Shown here one piece after another: positions 52,123 to 61,848 of a stretch of 64,000 bases of DNA. The notes beneath the pieces are model-generated. The model was not told the DNA's origin and made no database searches. It saw only the letters and a program-made list of their open reading frames with translations. The DNA lies in assembly GCF_000018865.1 (NCBI RefSeq), contig NC_010175.1, positions 3,720,001 to 3,784,000 of the forward strand, in the 5' to 3' direction. Made by a program: the position numbers and the translations under genes. Origin of the DNA: Chloroflexus aurantiacus J-10-fl. Its GTDB lineage: Bacteria > Chloroflexota > Chloroflexia > Chloroflexales > Chloroflexaceae. Position 1 is the stretch's first letter, and each line of letters begins with the position of its first letter.

Positions 52123-53481
52123 ATGAATGACACAATTGCTGCAATTGCCACACCACCCGGAGAAGGTGGCATTGGTATTATACGTCTGAGTGGGCCTGAC
52201 GCTCAATCGATTGCGTTGCGCATTTTTCGCCCCGTGCGGCCAGGACGGTTGCGCAGTCATCGGGTGCGCTATGGGCACGTGATCGGGCCTGATGGCGAAG
52301 TGATCGACGAAGCATTGCTAACGCTGATGGCCGCTCCGCATAGCTTTACCCGTGAGGATGTCGTGGAAATCTCTTGCCATGGTGGGGCGCTTCCAGTCCA
52401 GTTGACGCTCGAAGCGGCCCTGGCTGCCGGTGCCCGCCTGGCGAATCCCGGTGAATTTACCTTACGGGCGTTCCTCAATGGTCGGATCGATCTGAGTCAG
52501 GCCGAAGCCACCCTCGACGTAATTCGGGCGCAGACGAGTGCCGGGCTGGCGATTGCCCAGGCGCAGTTGGGGGGCTGGCTGGCACGCGAAGTACGGGCTG
52601 CCCGCACAGCGATCCTTGAACCGCTGGCCTATATCACTGCGCTGATCGATTTTCCTGAAGAGGGGATTGAACCGCAGACGGTGGCCGGGCCAATTGAACA
52701 GGCACTGGCCACTGTCGAGCGCTTACTGGCCGGGGCCGATCAGGGCATGGTCTTGCGCAACGGCGCGCGCGTCGTGCTGGTTGGCCGCCCAAATGTTGGC
52801 AAGTCAAGCCTGCTTAATGCCCTGCTCCGGGTTGAACGCGCTATAGTTACCCCTATCCCCGGTACAACGCGCGACACCCTGGAAGAGATGGCAAATCTGG
52901 CGGGTGTACCGGTGGTGTTAATCGACACCGCCGGTATGCGCACCAGCACCGATCCGGTCGAACAGATTGGGGTGGAGCGAGCAGCAGCGGCGCTGGCCGG
53001 TGCCGACCTGGCCCTACTTGTCTTCGACTCATCACAACCGTTTACCCCCGAAGATGAAGCGATGCTGGTTGCCACTGCCGACCGACCGACCATCATTGTC
53101 TGGAACAAGTGCGATGATCCGGATGTACCGCCCCCACCCGCTCCGCCGCATCCGAAAGCGATGGCTGTGGTTGCCTGTTCGGCTCGCTATGGCCATGGGA
53201 TCGATACGCTGGCTAAAACAATTGCCACGACCCTGCTCGGTGGTACATTACCGGCTGTTGGCGCAACGCATCTGGTCAGCAATCCGCGTCACCGGGCTGC
53301 CCTGCGGCGAGCCGCCGAGTTTCTGCGTGCAGCTCAAGAAACCCTGGCTGCCGGTGCGGCAACCGATCTCCTGGCAGCCGATTTAACCGGTGCTGCCAAT
53401 GCGTTGGGTGAGATTACCGGCGAAACCGTGGGTGAAGATTTGCTCGACATGATCTTCAGCCGTTTTTGCATCGGCAAATAG
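52123..53481 (+). CDS. mnmE: tRNA modification GTPase MnmE
   Basis: This 452-residue protein has the full MnmE layout: the N-terminal folate-binding domain (IAAIATPPGEGGIGIIRLSG, SCHGGALPVQLTLEAAL), the helical domain, and an inserted G domain with GRPNVGKSSLLNALL, DTAGMRTS and NKCDDP. The C-terminal end is FCIGK, whose cysteine is essential. With MnmG it installs the 5-carboxymethylaminomethyl group on wobble uridine of tRNAs. MnmG is not in the window. The ATG at 52123 lies 9 bases from the divergent hydrolase start, so the promoters must overlap. Pgk follows 54 bases later. Confidence 0.97.
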   Translation: MNDTIAAIATPPGEGGIGIIRLSGPDAQSIALRIFRPVRPGRLRSHRVRYGHVIGPDGEVIDEALLTLMAAPHSFTREDVVEISCHGGALPVQLTLEAALAAGARLANPGEFTLRAFLNGRIDLSQAEATLDVIRAQTSAGLAIAQAQLGGWLAREVRAARTAILEPLAYITALIDFPEEGIEPQTVAGPIEQALATVERLLAGADQGMVLRNGARVVLVGRPNVGKSSLLNALLRVERAIVTPIPGTTRDTLEEMANLAGVPVVLIDTAGMRTSTDPVEQIGVERAAAALAGADLALLVFDSSQPFTPEDEAMLVATADRPTIIVWNKCDDPDVPPPPAPPHPKAMAVVACSARYGHGIDTLAKTIATTLLGGTLPAVGATHLVSNPRHRAALRRAAEFLRAAQETLAAGAATDLLAADLTGAANALGEITGETVGEDLLDMIFSRFCIGK

Positions 53482-53535
53482 CCCCTGTGTTACAATGACA
53501 GCGGGCCGTTATACCGCGAATAAGGAGGAACGCGC

Positions 53536-54738
53536 ATGAACAAGAAGACCATCCGTGATGTGGATTGGGCCGGAAAACGTGCGCTGGTACGAGTTGATTT
53601 CAACGTGCCACTCGATGATCAGGGTCAGATTACCGATGATACCCGGATTCGGGCGGCATTACCGACCATTCGCTATCTGCTGGAACACGGTGCCAGTGTG
53701 GTCTTGATGTCGCACCTGGGGCGTCCGAAGGGTAAACCCAATCCGAAGTACAGTTTACGTCCGGTTGTTGAGCGTTTGTTTGAATTGCTGCCCGAAGCGA
53801 AAGAGGTCAAGAAGACCGAGGCGATCACCGGGCCGGCGGCTGAAGCGGCTGTGGCGATGCTGAAACCAGGGCAGGTCCTGGTACTCGAAAACACCCGCTT
53901 CGATCCCCGTGAAGAGCCAAACGATCCAGCGATGGCCGCTGAACTGGCGAAATTGGGTGATGTTTTCGTTAACGATGCCTTCGGCACCGCTCACCGGGCC
54001 AATGCCAGCACTGAGGGTGTAGCGCACTACCTGCCGGCAGTTGCCGGTTTTCTTATGGAAAAGGAACTGACGTACATCGGTGGCGCCCTGAATAATCCGC
54101 AGCGTCCATTCGTAACCGTCATCGGTGGTGCGAAAATCAGTGACAAGATCGGCGTGATCGAAAATCTGCTGGGTAAGGTCGATGCACTGCTCATTGGTGG
54201 TGGTATGGCCAACACCTTTCTGCTTGCCAAAGGGCTGAATGTTGGTGATTCGCTGGTCGAACCGGACAGTGTACCGGTGGCCCAGCAGTTGATGGCCCGT
54301 GCTGAAGAGCGGGGTGCCCGGCTGCTTTTGCCGGTTGACGTGGTGATTGCCGATGCGTTTAGTGCCGATGCCCAGCGCCAGGTTGTTGATGTAAGTGACA
54401 TTCCTGCCGGCTGGCGTGTGCTCGATATTGGCCCCAAGACCATCGAACGATACAGTGCCGAGATTCGGGCTGCCCGCACGGTTATCTGGAATGGGCCAAT
54501 GGGTGTCTTTGAACTAGAGCCGTTTGCCGTCGGTACACGCGCTATCGCCCAGGCAATGGCCGAAGCGGCTGCCAATGGCGCAATCACAATTGTTGGTGGT
54601 GGCGATAGTGTGGCCGCAGTGGAACAGGCCGGCCTGGCCGATAAGATGTCGCATGTGAGTACCGGCGGTGGTGCCTCACTTGAGTTACTTGAGGGACGAG
54701 TCTTACCCGGTGTGGCTGCGTTGCAAGATGCAGAGTAG
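53536..54738 (+). CDS. pgk: Phosphoglycerate kinase
   Basis: This 400-residue enzyme has all family marks: RVDFNVPLD (substrate-binding Asn), [19 protein letters not shown], the hinge [24 protein letters not shown] and the nucleotide loop [10 protein letters not shown]. It interconverts 1,3-bisphosphoglycerate and 3-phosphoglycerate with ADP/ATP in glycolysis and gluconeogenesis. AAGGAGGA precedes the ATG. A hairpin terminator follows at 54856-54881 after two copies of a 41-bp repeat. Confidence 0.98.
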   Translation: MNKKTIRDVDWAGKRALVRVDFNVPLDDQGQITDDTRIRAALPTIRYLLEHGASVVLMSHLGRPKGKPNPKYSLRPVVERLFELLPEAKEVKKTEAITGPAAEAAVAMLKPGQVLVLENTRFDPREEPNDPAMAAELAKLGDVFVNDAFGTAHRANASTEGVAHYLPAVAGFLMEKELTYIGGALNNPQRPFVTVIGGAKISDKIGVIENLLGKVDALLIGGGMANTFLLAKGLNVGDSLVEPDSVPVAQQLMARAEERGARLLLPVDVVIADAFSADAQRQVVDVSDIPAGWRVLDIGPKTIERYSAEIRAARTVIWNGPMGVFELEPFAVGTRAIAQAMAEAAANGAITIVGGGDSVAAVEQAGLADKMSHVSTGGGASLELLEGRVLPGVAALQDAE

Positions 54739-54741
54739 TCT

Positions 54742-54857
54742 GGGTTAAGCAGGATCGTCTTCGGGTGACCTATGGACGTAGTTTGATCCATCCTACGCCC
54801 GCCGCTTTTTTGGTACGGGTTAAGCAGGATCGTCTTCGGGTGACCTATGGACGTAGT
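54742..54857 (+). repeat. 41-bp direct repeat pair after pgk
   Basis: The same 41 bases (from GGGTTAAGCAGGATCG to CTATGGACGTAGT) occur at 54742-54782 and 54817-54857, with a 34-base spacer holding CGCTTTTTTGG. The second copy runs into the terminator hairpin. Confidence 0.9.
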
Positions 54858-54884
54858 AGCACAGGCCAACGCCTGTGCTACTTT
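54856..54884. terminator. Terminator hairpin between pgk and the convergent exoprotein gene
   Basis: GTAGCACAGG and CCTGTGCTAC form a perfect 10-bp stem around CCAACG, followed by TTT on the plus side. It lies 118 bases after the pgk stop and 16 bases past the 3' end of the minus-strand exoprotein gene, so it can serve both. Confidence 0.7.
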
Positions 54885-54899
54885 CCAATCTACCAGCGC

Positions 54900-56246
54900 C
54901 TATGGCACCGCTGTCGTATCTACAACTGCCGCAGTCTCCCACGACTCAACATTCCCTGCCCAATCGCGTGCACGAATCCGGAATTCAAACTGTTTGCCTT
55001 CATGGGGGCCAAACCAGGCACTCAAGTCGGTCGTGCCCAGTTTCCAATCCGTCCAGCCACCGTTCGGCAATAGCCGCACCTGTACGTCGTAACTGGCGAT
55101 ACCGGTCATGTCATCATTGCCGCCCCACTGGAGCTGAAAGCCATTGTCAACCCGTGAGATCGAAATAATCTGCGTATCAGGCGGTGTCGTGTCACTGCGC
55201 GGTTCCCAGGCAATAGCGTCGAAGCGCACTGCCAGGCCGCGATCATCGGTGAGATCGCTCAGAAAGACCTGGGGTACTTCATTGGTAACACCGCCAAAAT
55301 AGTATGTGCCAAGCGAAGCCCATTGCCCGGCAGCGGCCCGTTGGTCGAGTGTTACTTCGGTGATTGCTCCGTCATGGCTGATCCGATAACGGGCACTGGT
55401 CGTTGCCGGATTGCCGCAGACCGGAATGTAGGCTTTTACTTCGTAGAACCCTGGACTGAGATCAGGCGCTTGCCAGCTTGCGGCAGTAGTGGCTTTTGTG
55501 GGATCGGTCGTCGAGTAGGTCCATTGATGTTGCCCGTTTAAGCCACATGTCTCTTCATACCAGTCTTTGCCAACTGGATCAAAAGCGGAATCAGTATTAT
55601 CGATGGTGGTTGCACCTTCTGGAGCAGTTACTGTCGGATCAGGATCATCGGTTATCTGCCCGGAGCTAACATCGATAGCTGAACCGGGGCCGGGGTCTTC
55701 GCCCAGCCAGAGAAATGTGACGTAGACATAATCGCTGCGGGTCATACCCAGGTCATCCCAGAAGGTACCATCAGCGATATCGATCCCATTCGGAAGTGTA
55801 ATGCGTCGCCCCCACTCATCGCGTCCGCCGTTGTAGCCATGATAGTAGGCGGCTTCAGCCATCGGCATACCTACCGGTAAATCGCTGTACCGTCGGTTAG
55901 GATTCCAGTAATCATCGCGGGTGTTCCAGGGGCCGACATCCCAGACCGGTACGACCACTGAACGGCCATTATAGGTGAGACGAACTTTGAATTTGTCAGT
56001 ACCTTTGGGCGAGAGAACACACCAGCACGGGAGAGCGACGAAGCGGTCGCGGGGTTGAATGATATGACCATTTGCGGTTCGGCGACCAACTAAACCTTCG
56101 CGGGTAGCGAAAATACGGTAGGTTGGTGCGAGGTTCGACTGCTGAGACGGTGAAGTCGTTGGGGCAGCCTGAACGTGGGCGATGGCTGTCGAAAGCATGA
56201 CCAGCACAACGACAAGCAGGCCACGACGAACGATCCTTCCTCTCAT
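54900..56246 (-). CDS. Secreted protein with golvesin-like and fibronectin-like beta domains
   Basis: This 448-residue protein starts at the ATG at 56246 (MRGRIVRRGLLVVVLV), behind AGGAGG. Residues 1-28 are a signal peptide. The first domain (about 45-190) has PRDRFVALPCWCVL, VPVWDVGPWNTRDDYW and YVYVTFLWLGED, a beta-fold seen in exported proteins with an RlpA-like GPWN element. Residues of about 215-345 resemble a golvesin C-terminal-like/carbohydrate-binding domain (TTIDNTDSAFDPVG, YEVKAYIPVCGN). The last 90 residues look like a fibronectin type III/Ig domain (YDVQVRLLPNGGWTDW, FRIRARDWAGNVES). It probably binds the cell surface or a polysaccharide. No catalytic site is evident. Confidence 0.78.
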   Translation of the reverse strand: MRGRIVRRGLLVVVLVMLSTAIAHVQAAPTTSPSQQSNLAPTYRIFATREGLVGRRTANGHIIQPRDRFVALPCWCVLSPKGTDKFKVRLTYNGRSVVVPVWDVGPWNTRDDYWNPNRRYSDLPVGMPMAEAAYYHGYNGGRDEWGRRITLPNGIDIADGTFWDDLGMTRSDYVYVTFLWLGEDPGPGSAIDVSSGQITDDPDPTVTAPEGATTIDNTDSAFDPVGKDWYEETCGLNGQHQWTYSTTDPTKATTAASWQAPDLSPGFYEVKAYIPVCGNPATTSARYRISHDGAITEVTLDQRAAAGQWASLGTYYFGGVTNEVPQVFLSDLTDDRGLAVRFDAIAWEPRSDTTPPDTQIISISRVDNGFQLQWGGNDDMTGIASYDVQVRLLPNGGWTDWKLGTTDLSAWFGPHEGKQFEFRIRARDWAGNVESWETAAVVDTTAVP

Positions 56247-56500
56247 AAATTGTTTCCTCCTTTGTGACGGCATACGGCTATTCGCCGGGCAGACGCGAGG
56301 CAGCCGTCATCGGGTGAGGTCCGCCGACGTCAGGGGCGCCATTGGTGCCTCGTAAACATTACTGTGGTTTGCGTCTGCCAGGGCGTCGCACAATGCGCAA
56401 ACAGAGCGCAACAGTGGTAGATAGGAGTGCTGGCAACAGGGCCAGAGCACTGGCGACGCCCGCCTATCGCAGCCGAAGCAACAGGCTTCGGGGTGTAGCG
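56247..56500. other. Intergenic region between two exported-protein genes
   Basis: This stretch of 254 bases has no supported gene. The plus-strand frame starting at 56342 continues antisense through the lipoprotein gene and is a shadow of it. Confidence 0.4.
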
Positions 56501-57661
56501 TTATCGACCGCCTTCGACGGTCAGGTTGGCAAGGTCAGGTATGGCGGCAATCCAGACCGATCCGGGCGCGAGTGGTATTTCGTTCCCATTCGCGTCAACC
56601 AGATACAGTTGTGCATAGCCGGCTGCTTTCTGCCAGGTCGCTTCAATCATGCGACCGTCGCGGAAGATACGGGCCTGACCTTCACCGATCACATCTTGCT
56701 CGATACGACCCTTGGGATCGTTGGGGATAGGTCGTTCGGGCACTTCCAACACGACAACATTCTTAAACTGCAACTGATTACCGGTTGCTGCATCAACGTG
56801 TGGACGATTACCGCGGAAGTAGCGGTAGCTGTTCGTTGCCGGATCGTAGCTCCAGCCTACACTTGCCTCACGGTAAATGAAGAAGTAGCGCAATTCTTGT
56901 TGTGCAGGACGATCTTCCGGCGGAGCTTCGGGCGAGTAGGTAAACCCAATCTCTTCCAATCCTTCAACCGGACGATCATTCGCTGCGGCAAAAGCTGCGA
57001 TGTTTTCACTGTTGGTGTAGAGGTTGTGGGGGGCGCTACGGTCGCGCGTGCGATAGAAATAGCGGCTGGCGTTGCTGCGCAATGCATCCATATTGATCAG
57101 TTCAATCGATGTTTCTGCCAGCAACAACCCTTCTGGCGATCCTCCGGCATGGACATACACTGCCCGTAGCCCTTTTGCCCATTCGACATAATATGGTCGA
57201 GCACTGCGTACCGGGCCAATGACCGGCATGTCGGGTGAAATGCCGGGAATAAAGATCGCCATATAGCGAGTAATCCCAAATTCGGCCAGTGCTTCAAAGA
57301 CAATCGCAGCGCCATCCATACCGGTCTGCGGGTAGGCATTCGGATGGTTGTCATACATCACTGCGAAGGGCCGAGTAGTCACCGAACCACGTGGAACCGC
57401 CAGCGGTGCTGTTATCGGTTCAGGTGAGGGTGTTGGTTCAGGGGTAGCGGTTGGTTCAGGAGTAGCAGTAGCTGCGGGTGTTGCCGTAGGCGGTAGTGTT
57501 GGAACGGTTGTTGGTTGTAGTGTATCCGTTGGTAATCGCGTCTCTAATGCGATGAGGGTTGGGAGTGGAGTAGCTGTTGGCGTATTCGCAACAGCCGATC
57601 CACACGCGCCGATGAGCACGATACTGAGCAACAGGGCTAGCGAAGAAAATCTGCTTATCAT
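56501..57661 (-). CDS. DUF3048 domain lipoprotein
   Basis: This 386-residue protein starts at the ATG at 57661 (MISRFSSLALLLSIV), preceded by AGGAAAGAGG. The lipobox LIGAC puts the lipidated cysteine at residue 20. A Thr/Pro/Ala/Glu-rich tether follows to about 85 (repeats of ATPEP). The rest is a DUF3048 domain with PFAVMYDNHPNAYPQTGM, the VIGPVRSARPYYVEWA motif and HAGGSPEGL, and the C-terminal LQFKNVVVLEV and PGSVWIAAIPD. The family is exported and of unknown function; Bacillus YerB is a member. It is monocistronic. Confidence 0.9.
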   Translation of the reverse strand: MISRFSSLALLLSIVLIGACGSAVANTPTATPLPTLIALETRLPTDTLQPTTVPTLPPTATPAATATPEPTATPEPTPSPEPITAPLAVPRGSVTTRPFAVMYDNHPNAYPQTGMDGAAIVFEALAEFGITRYMAIFIPGISPDMPVIGPVRSARPYYVEWAKGLRAVYVHAGGSPEGLLLAETSIELINMDALRSNASRYFYRTRDRSAPHNLYTNSENIAAFAAANDRPVEGLEEIGFTYSPEAPPEDRPAQQELRYFFIYREASVGWSYDPATNSYRYFRGNRPHVDAATGNQLQFKNVVVLEVPERPIPNDPKGRIEQDVIGEGQARIFRDGRMIEATWQKAAGYAQLYLVDANGNEIPLAPGSVWIAAIPDLANLTVEGGR

Positions 57662-58323
57662 GTTCCTCTTTCCTTGTGCACCGCAGATCATGGCGGATAG
57701 CACGGGCGGCCTATTATACCATGGCTCTGCTATTCGGCAAGCAGCGATCCTTTTGGGTTGCATAGGTTTATCGCGGGAAGCTGTGGCAATTTTGCGCCAA
57801 CGTCTGGAGGCTACCTGATCAATCCCGGCAGCACAGTGGAGAACTTATTTCATAAAAGCTGTGTGGTCGTGCCAGCCGACTACAGCACAGGCACCTGAAC
57901 GCTGACCAATCACCAACGACAGTCTAGCCTGATCCCAGTTTGCCGGTATGGCAGCGCGGAGTGCTGATGACCATCGCTAGTGCCATCACGCGCTGGATTG
58001 GTTGCTTTGCTCGCTCATCAGGTGCGTGTCGCGTCGTTTGGCGTGCGGCAGCCACGCTGCCGCACAGCCGTGCTTCGTGCCAGGCGCGTATCACGCCGTT
58101 GACCCTGCTGGTCACGGTGATGATGTGTGTGCCTGTCACGATCTCAGTAATCAATCAATGAGATAACTTCCCCTTCAGCAGACCCTCGACAAACTCAGTG
58201 ATACACGTGTTTTGTCATTTGGAAGGTGGAATCTAAGCCTGGGCAATATCCGTGCTGTTTACCCATAAACGCGGTACAATACCATCAAATGTTAAATGTT
58301 AGTTGTTGAATGGAGTGTCGATC
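57662..58323. other. Intergenic region with one dispersed hairpin element
   Basis: No gene is supported. A hairpin element at 58012-58122 shows the GTGCGGCAGCCACGCTGCCGC core (in two halves around ACG) and CGTTGACCCTGCTGGTCACG flank. TACAAT at about 58276 may be the -10 of the downstream kinase, but the -35 is unclear. Confidence 0.5.
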
Positions 58324-61300
58324 ATGAGAAAAACCGGACCTGTTGACATGCCGGAATGGTTAACCATTGTTGCAAAAATGATCGACGCCGAGCGATACTC
58401 CGATCTGACTGCTGCTGCCATTGATGTGCTGACCTCGATGTTACCCGGCTATCAGGTAGACATCAAATGGTCGTTCCAGAGTGAGTTCCAGGATGAATCA
58501 GATGCTCTTGTCCATCGTTTGGGGCAGGGTGAAACGTTTGCCCGGCTTGTGATCCGACCTGCTGATCTAACCGATGCCGATCTGGTGATCTTGCAATCAG
58601 TTGAGCAATTAATTATTGCCGGTTATGAGCGTATACGGCAACGGATCGAACGGCAGGGTTGGCGTCGCCGCCTTCAGCTTGAAGTCGACGCTTTGCGCGA
58701 TACACCCCAGCCTGATCTTATTTGTCAGCAGATGGCGCAACTGCTGAGTGATCTGGTCGGGCTTCCGCTCACCATTGGTCTGGCGACACCGATCCAGCAG
58801 AGTGTTTGGCTTCAGCAGATTGTGCATTACGCAGTACAACCAAACCACTATGCCAGTTTTGAACAACGGTGTTGGACGGTGGAGACCGATCTGAGCAGCA
58901 TGGTGATCAAGCTAAGCATGCCATTAAGCTCAGCCGCATACCTGGAAGATTGTGCACGTTATAATGTGCGCCCACATGCGGCGTGGCAGGCGTCGCCCCC
59001 CACCTTCTGGTCAGGTGCACCTGTTCGTTTTGGTGGTAAAACCTTTGGTGTCATTTATGGCTATACATTTGCCTCCGAACCTCTGAATGAAACCCAACAG
59101 CAGATGATCGCAGAAGCGCTTGAGCTGGCTGCCCGCTTACTGCGTATGCCCCTCCTGCAACGTGAAGCCGATCTTGCCAACCAGCAATGCAACATCTGGC
59201 AAAACCTTGTCGCTACCAGTGTACAGCTCCTTGACACTGATCAGGCATTGCAGACGATGCTTGCTCTCAGTTGTCAGTTGCTGGCGGTAGACGGTGGTGG
59301 TCTGTTCATTTTCGACGAACAGCACAATGAGCTGGTGTTTCGCTACGCGGTTGGGCCGCAAGCGTACCGGTTGGTGGGGATGCGTTTGCCGATGACGCAC
59401 GGCATCATCGGTCAGTCATTCGTGCTGGGGAAGCCGGTAATTGTGAACGATGCCAGTGATGATGTGCGACGCAGTCGCGTCATTGATCGGGTAATTGGTT
59501 TGAAGTGCCATAACCTGATCACAGTACCATTTACGTCACCATCTGGTGTGCGTTTCTGTCTGCAATACATTAATCGTCAGGACGAAGTGCCGTTTACTGA
59601 TACTGACATCGATGAGACACATGCTGTTGCCGCTCTGATGAGTCTGGTCATTGATCGTACCCGGCAAATTACCCAGATCGAAACCGGTATCGTCCAACAG
59701 GCACAAGACCTGGATCGAGATAATACCGATCTTCGCTCATTGCTGGCGCTCAATCACAGGTTGCTGGCAGAACAATTGCCTAATCAGCTCTTCCAATTAA
59801 TTATCGACGCGATCACGAAGCGCATGCGGTTTCAATCGGCTGCGCTGTTTGTCAGTCAGCGTGAGCACGCCCTTCATTCGATGCTCGCGTGTGTAGCGAC
59901 AACCGGTACGCTTAGTGGTGAATTTCCTGCCGGCTTGCGTCTGGCTATTGGTCGGTTAGATGCGCTGGTTAATGAGTGGGCATTTGGCGATACTTGCTTT
60001 CTGCTTAATCGCCGTAGTGCCAGTTTTGCCGCCCTATTCGATTTACCGCAACCAGTAGACGAACGACTGATAGATTTTGGTGCAATTCAATGGCAACCCG
60101 ACGATTTGCTGGTGGTGCTCTTGCGCGCACCTGACCATCGGGTGCAGGGGGTCTTGCTCCTTGATCAACCACAGAGCGGTCAACGTCCGGCAATAGCCGA
60201 TCTTCAGGCATTGACATTATATGCCGGTATTGCTGGCTCTGCTATTGATATAGCGCTTTTGCGCTATCGTCAACAGCGTAGCCTCGAACGACTGACGGCG
60301 CTGAATGGGCTGGGAATGGTGATCAATTCGCAGTCGCTCCCTCAGCCGCAGGTACTGGGTATGACTGCTCGCGGCATGTTAGAGATGGTAGAGGGGAACT
60401 GGGCGCAGATCATGTTGTTTGATGCCGAACACGATGAGTTGCACATTGATCAGACCATTGGTGTGAGTCCGCTAGGCAAGGATGTGATGCTGACCCTTGC
60501 CCGCCGGGCACTGCTTCATCGCCGACCGGTCTTCCGCTCGGCAACCACCGTAGCAATACCGCTCCGCAGCACTCAACAACTCATCGGCGTGATTGTTATC
60601 GGTGGTGAACACGCTCTCGAAGCGGCTGATATTGAGATGCTGATGTTGTATGCAAGCCAGACCGCAATTGCTATCGAGAGTATGCGCTTGCTCGGTGCAG
60701 TGCGTCGTGGACGTGATAATCTGGCGCGGGTGATGGCGGCGGTTGAGGATGGTCTTGTCTTATTTGGTGTTGACAGAACAGTTGTGGTTGCGAATGAGGC
60801 GTTTCATCGTCTGGCGCGTACTGGAACCTGGTCGCCACCGTTATCGCGGATTGATGGTCTGAAGTTCGATGATGTCCTGAAACACTGGGCCAGGCAACGA
60901 GCATTGGAACCTGCAACAGTTGCTGAGTTACAACGCTCGCTGACCCACGTCGGAGCACAGCATGAGCTACGTGGGAATGATGGTGTCTTTGCCTGGAAGA
61001 TCATCCAGGCCGGTGATTTAATTGCCGGGCGTACATCTGCCTTTCTGTTGACGATCCGTGATGTGACTGAAGCCAAAAAGGTTGAACAGTTGCGTGAGGA
61101 TTTGATCCGTATGGTAATTCACGATCTGAAAAATCCTCTTGCAGCTATCAAACTTGCGTTTGAGCGACTTGAGAATGAATTGGGCGATCTTTTCACCGAG
61201 CGGCAGCAGCAGGCAATGATGATCGGGCAAAATAATACTAACCGCTTAATCAATCTGGTTAGAGCAATGCTTGATATTGGGCGGTTAGAAAGTGGTCAGA

Positions 61301-61848
61301 TGCCCATCTACAAAGGGCCATTGCCGATTGCCGATTTGATTGAGCACACTGTTGATCGATTGTTGTTCCAGGCTCAAGAGAAACAGGTGCAGATTGTGCA
61401 TAATCTTGATCCAAACGTGCGTTTATTGTTTGCCGATGGTGACATTATTTCCCGCGTATTACAAAATCTCCTCGATAATGCGCTCAAGTTCAGTGAGCCT
61501 GAGAGCCAGATTTCCATTGAAGTACACGTGAAACCTGCTCAGGGTCAGACCCAGATTGTCGCTGTGTCTGATGAGCTAACGATCCTGGTACCCGGTGATC
61601 GAGTTGCGCATATCATTGTTCGTGATCAGGGGCCAGGTATTCCTCCCGAAGATCAGGATATCATTTTCAAGCGGTTCAGCCAGGGCGGTCGTAAGCGGAG
61701 TGAGGGAAGTGGTCTGGGACTGGCGTTCTGTAAGCTGGCGGTTGAGGCTCATCAGGGCACAATCTGGGTCGAGAGTATGCCAGGGCGCGGCAGCGCGTTT
61801 CATTTCACGCTGCCGCTCGCCGAGATTTACGATCCTGAACAGGTGTAA
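58324..61848 (+). CDS. Multi-GAF/PAS sensor histidine kinase
   Basis: This 1174-residue soluble kinase is predicted to start at the ATG at 58324 (MRKTGPVDMPEWL), with GGAG 12 bases upstream. The N-terminal 280 residues contain a GAF-like module. Further GAF domains lie at about 300-450 (SCQLLAVDGGGLFIFD), 480-640 and 655-790, and a PAS domain at about 795-910 (VMAAVEDGLVLFGVDRTVVV). HisKA has His933 in VIHDLKNPLAAIK, and HATPase_c shows NLLDNALKFS, VRDQGPGIPP and GSGLGLAFCK. The variant H-box (HDLKNPL) is typical of the Chloroflexota/cyanobacterial type. It has no receiver and no neighbour regulator; its end abuts the convergent SEC-C gene with no gap. Confidence 0.92.
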   Translation: MRKTGPVDMPEWLTIVAKMIDAERYSDLTAAAIDVLTSMLPGYQVDIKWSFQSEFQDESDALVHRLGQGETFARLVIRPADLTDADLVILQSVEQLIIAGYERIRQRIERQGWRRRLQLEVDALRDTPQPDLICQQMAQLLSDLVGLPLTIGLATPIQQSVWLQQIVHYAVQPNHYASFEQRCWTVETDLSSMVIKLSMPLSSAAYLEDCARYNVRPHAAWQASPPTFWSGAPVRFGGKTFGVIYGYTFASEPLNETQQQMIAEALELAARLLRMPLLQREADLANQQCNIWQNLVATSVQLLDTDQALQTMLALSCQLLAVDGGGLFIFDEQHNELVFRYAVGPQAYRLVGMRLPMTHGIIGQSFVLGKPVIVNDASDDVRRSRVIDRVIGLKCHNLITVPFTSPSGVRFCLQYINRQDEVPFTDTDIDETHAVAALMSLVIDRTRQITQIETGIVQQAQDLDRDNTDLRSLLALNHRLLAEQLPNQLFQLIIDAITKRMRFQSAALFVSQREHALHSMLACVATTGTLSGEFPAGLRLAIGRLDALVNEWAFGDTCFLLNRRSASFAALFDLPQPVDERLIDFGAIQWQPDDLLVVLLRAPDHRVQGVLLLDQPQSGQRPAIADLQALTLYAGIAGSAIDIALLRYRQQRSLERLTALNGLGMVINSQSLPQPQVLGMTARGMLEMVEGNWAQIMLFDAEHDELHIDQTIGVSPLGKDVMLTLARRALLHRRPVFRSATTVAIPLRSTQQLIGVIVIGGEHALEAADIEMLMLYASQTAIAIESMRLLGAVRRGRDNLARVMAAVEDGLVLFGVDRTVVVANEAFHRLARTGTWSPPLSRIDGLKFDDVLKHWARQRALEPATVAELQRSLTHVGAQHELRGNDGVFAWKIIQAGDLIAGRTSAFLLTIRDVTEAKKVEQLREDLIRMVIHDLKNPLAAIKLAFERLENELGDLFTERQQQAMMIGQNNTNRLINLVRAMLDIGRLESGQMPIYKGPLPIADLIEHTVDRLLFQAQEKQVQIVHNLDPNVRLLFADGDIISRVLQNLLDNALKFSEPESQISIEVHVKPAQGQTQIVAVSDELTILVPGDRVAHIIVRDQGPGIPPEDQDIIFKRFSQGGRKRSEGSGLGLAFCKLAVEAHQGTIWVESMPGRGSAFHFTLPLAEIYDPEQV

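Noticed and set aside
56342-57169. Plus-strand frame of 275 residues
   Set aside because: It is mostly antisense to the DUF3048 lipoprotein gene and shows no motif of its own.
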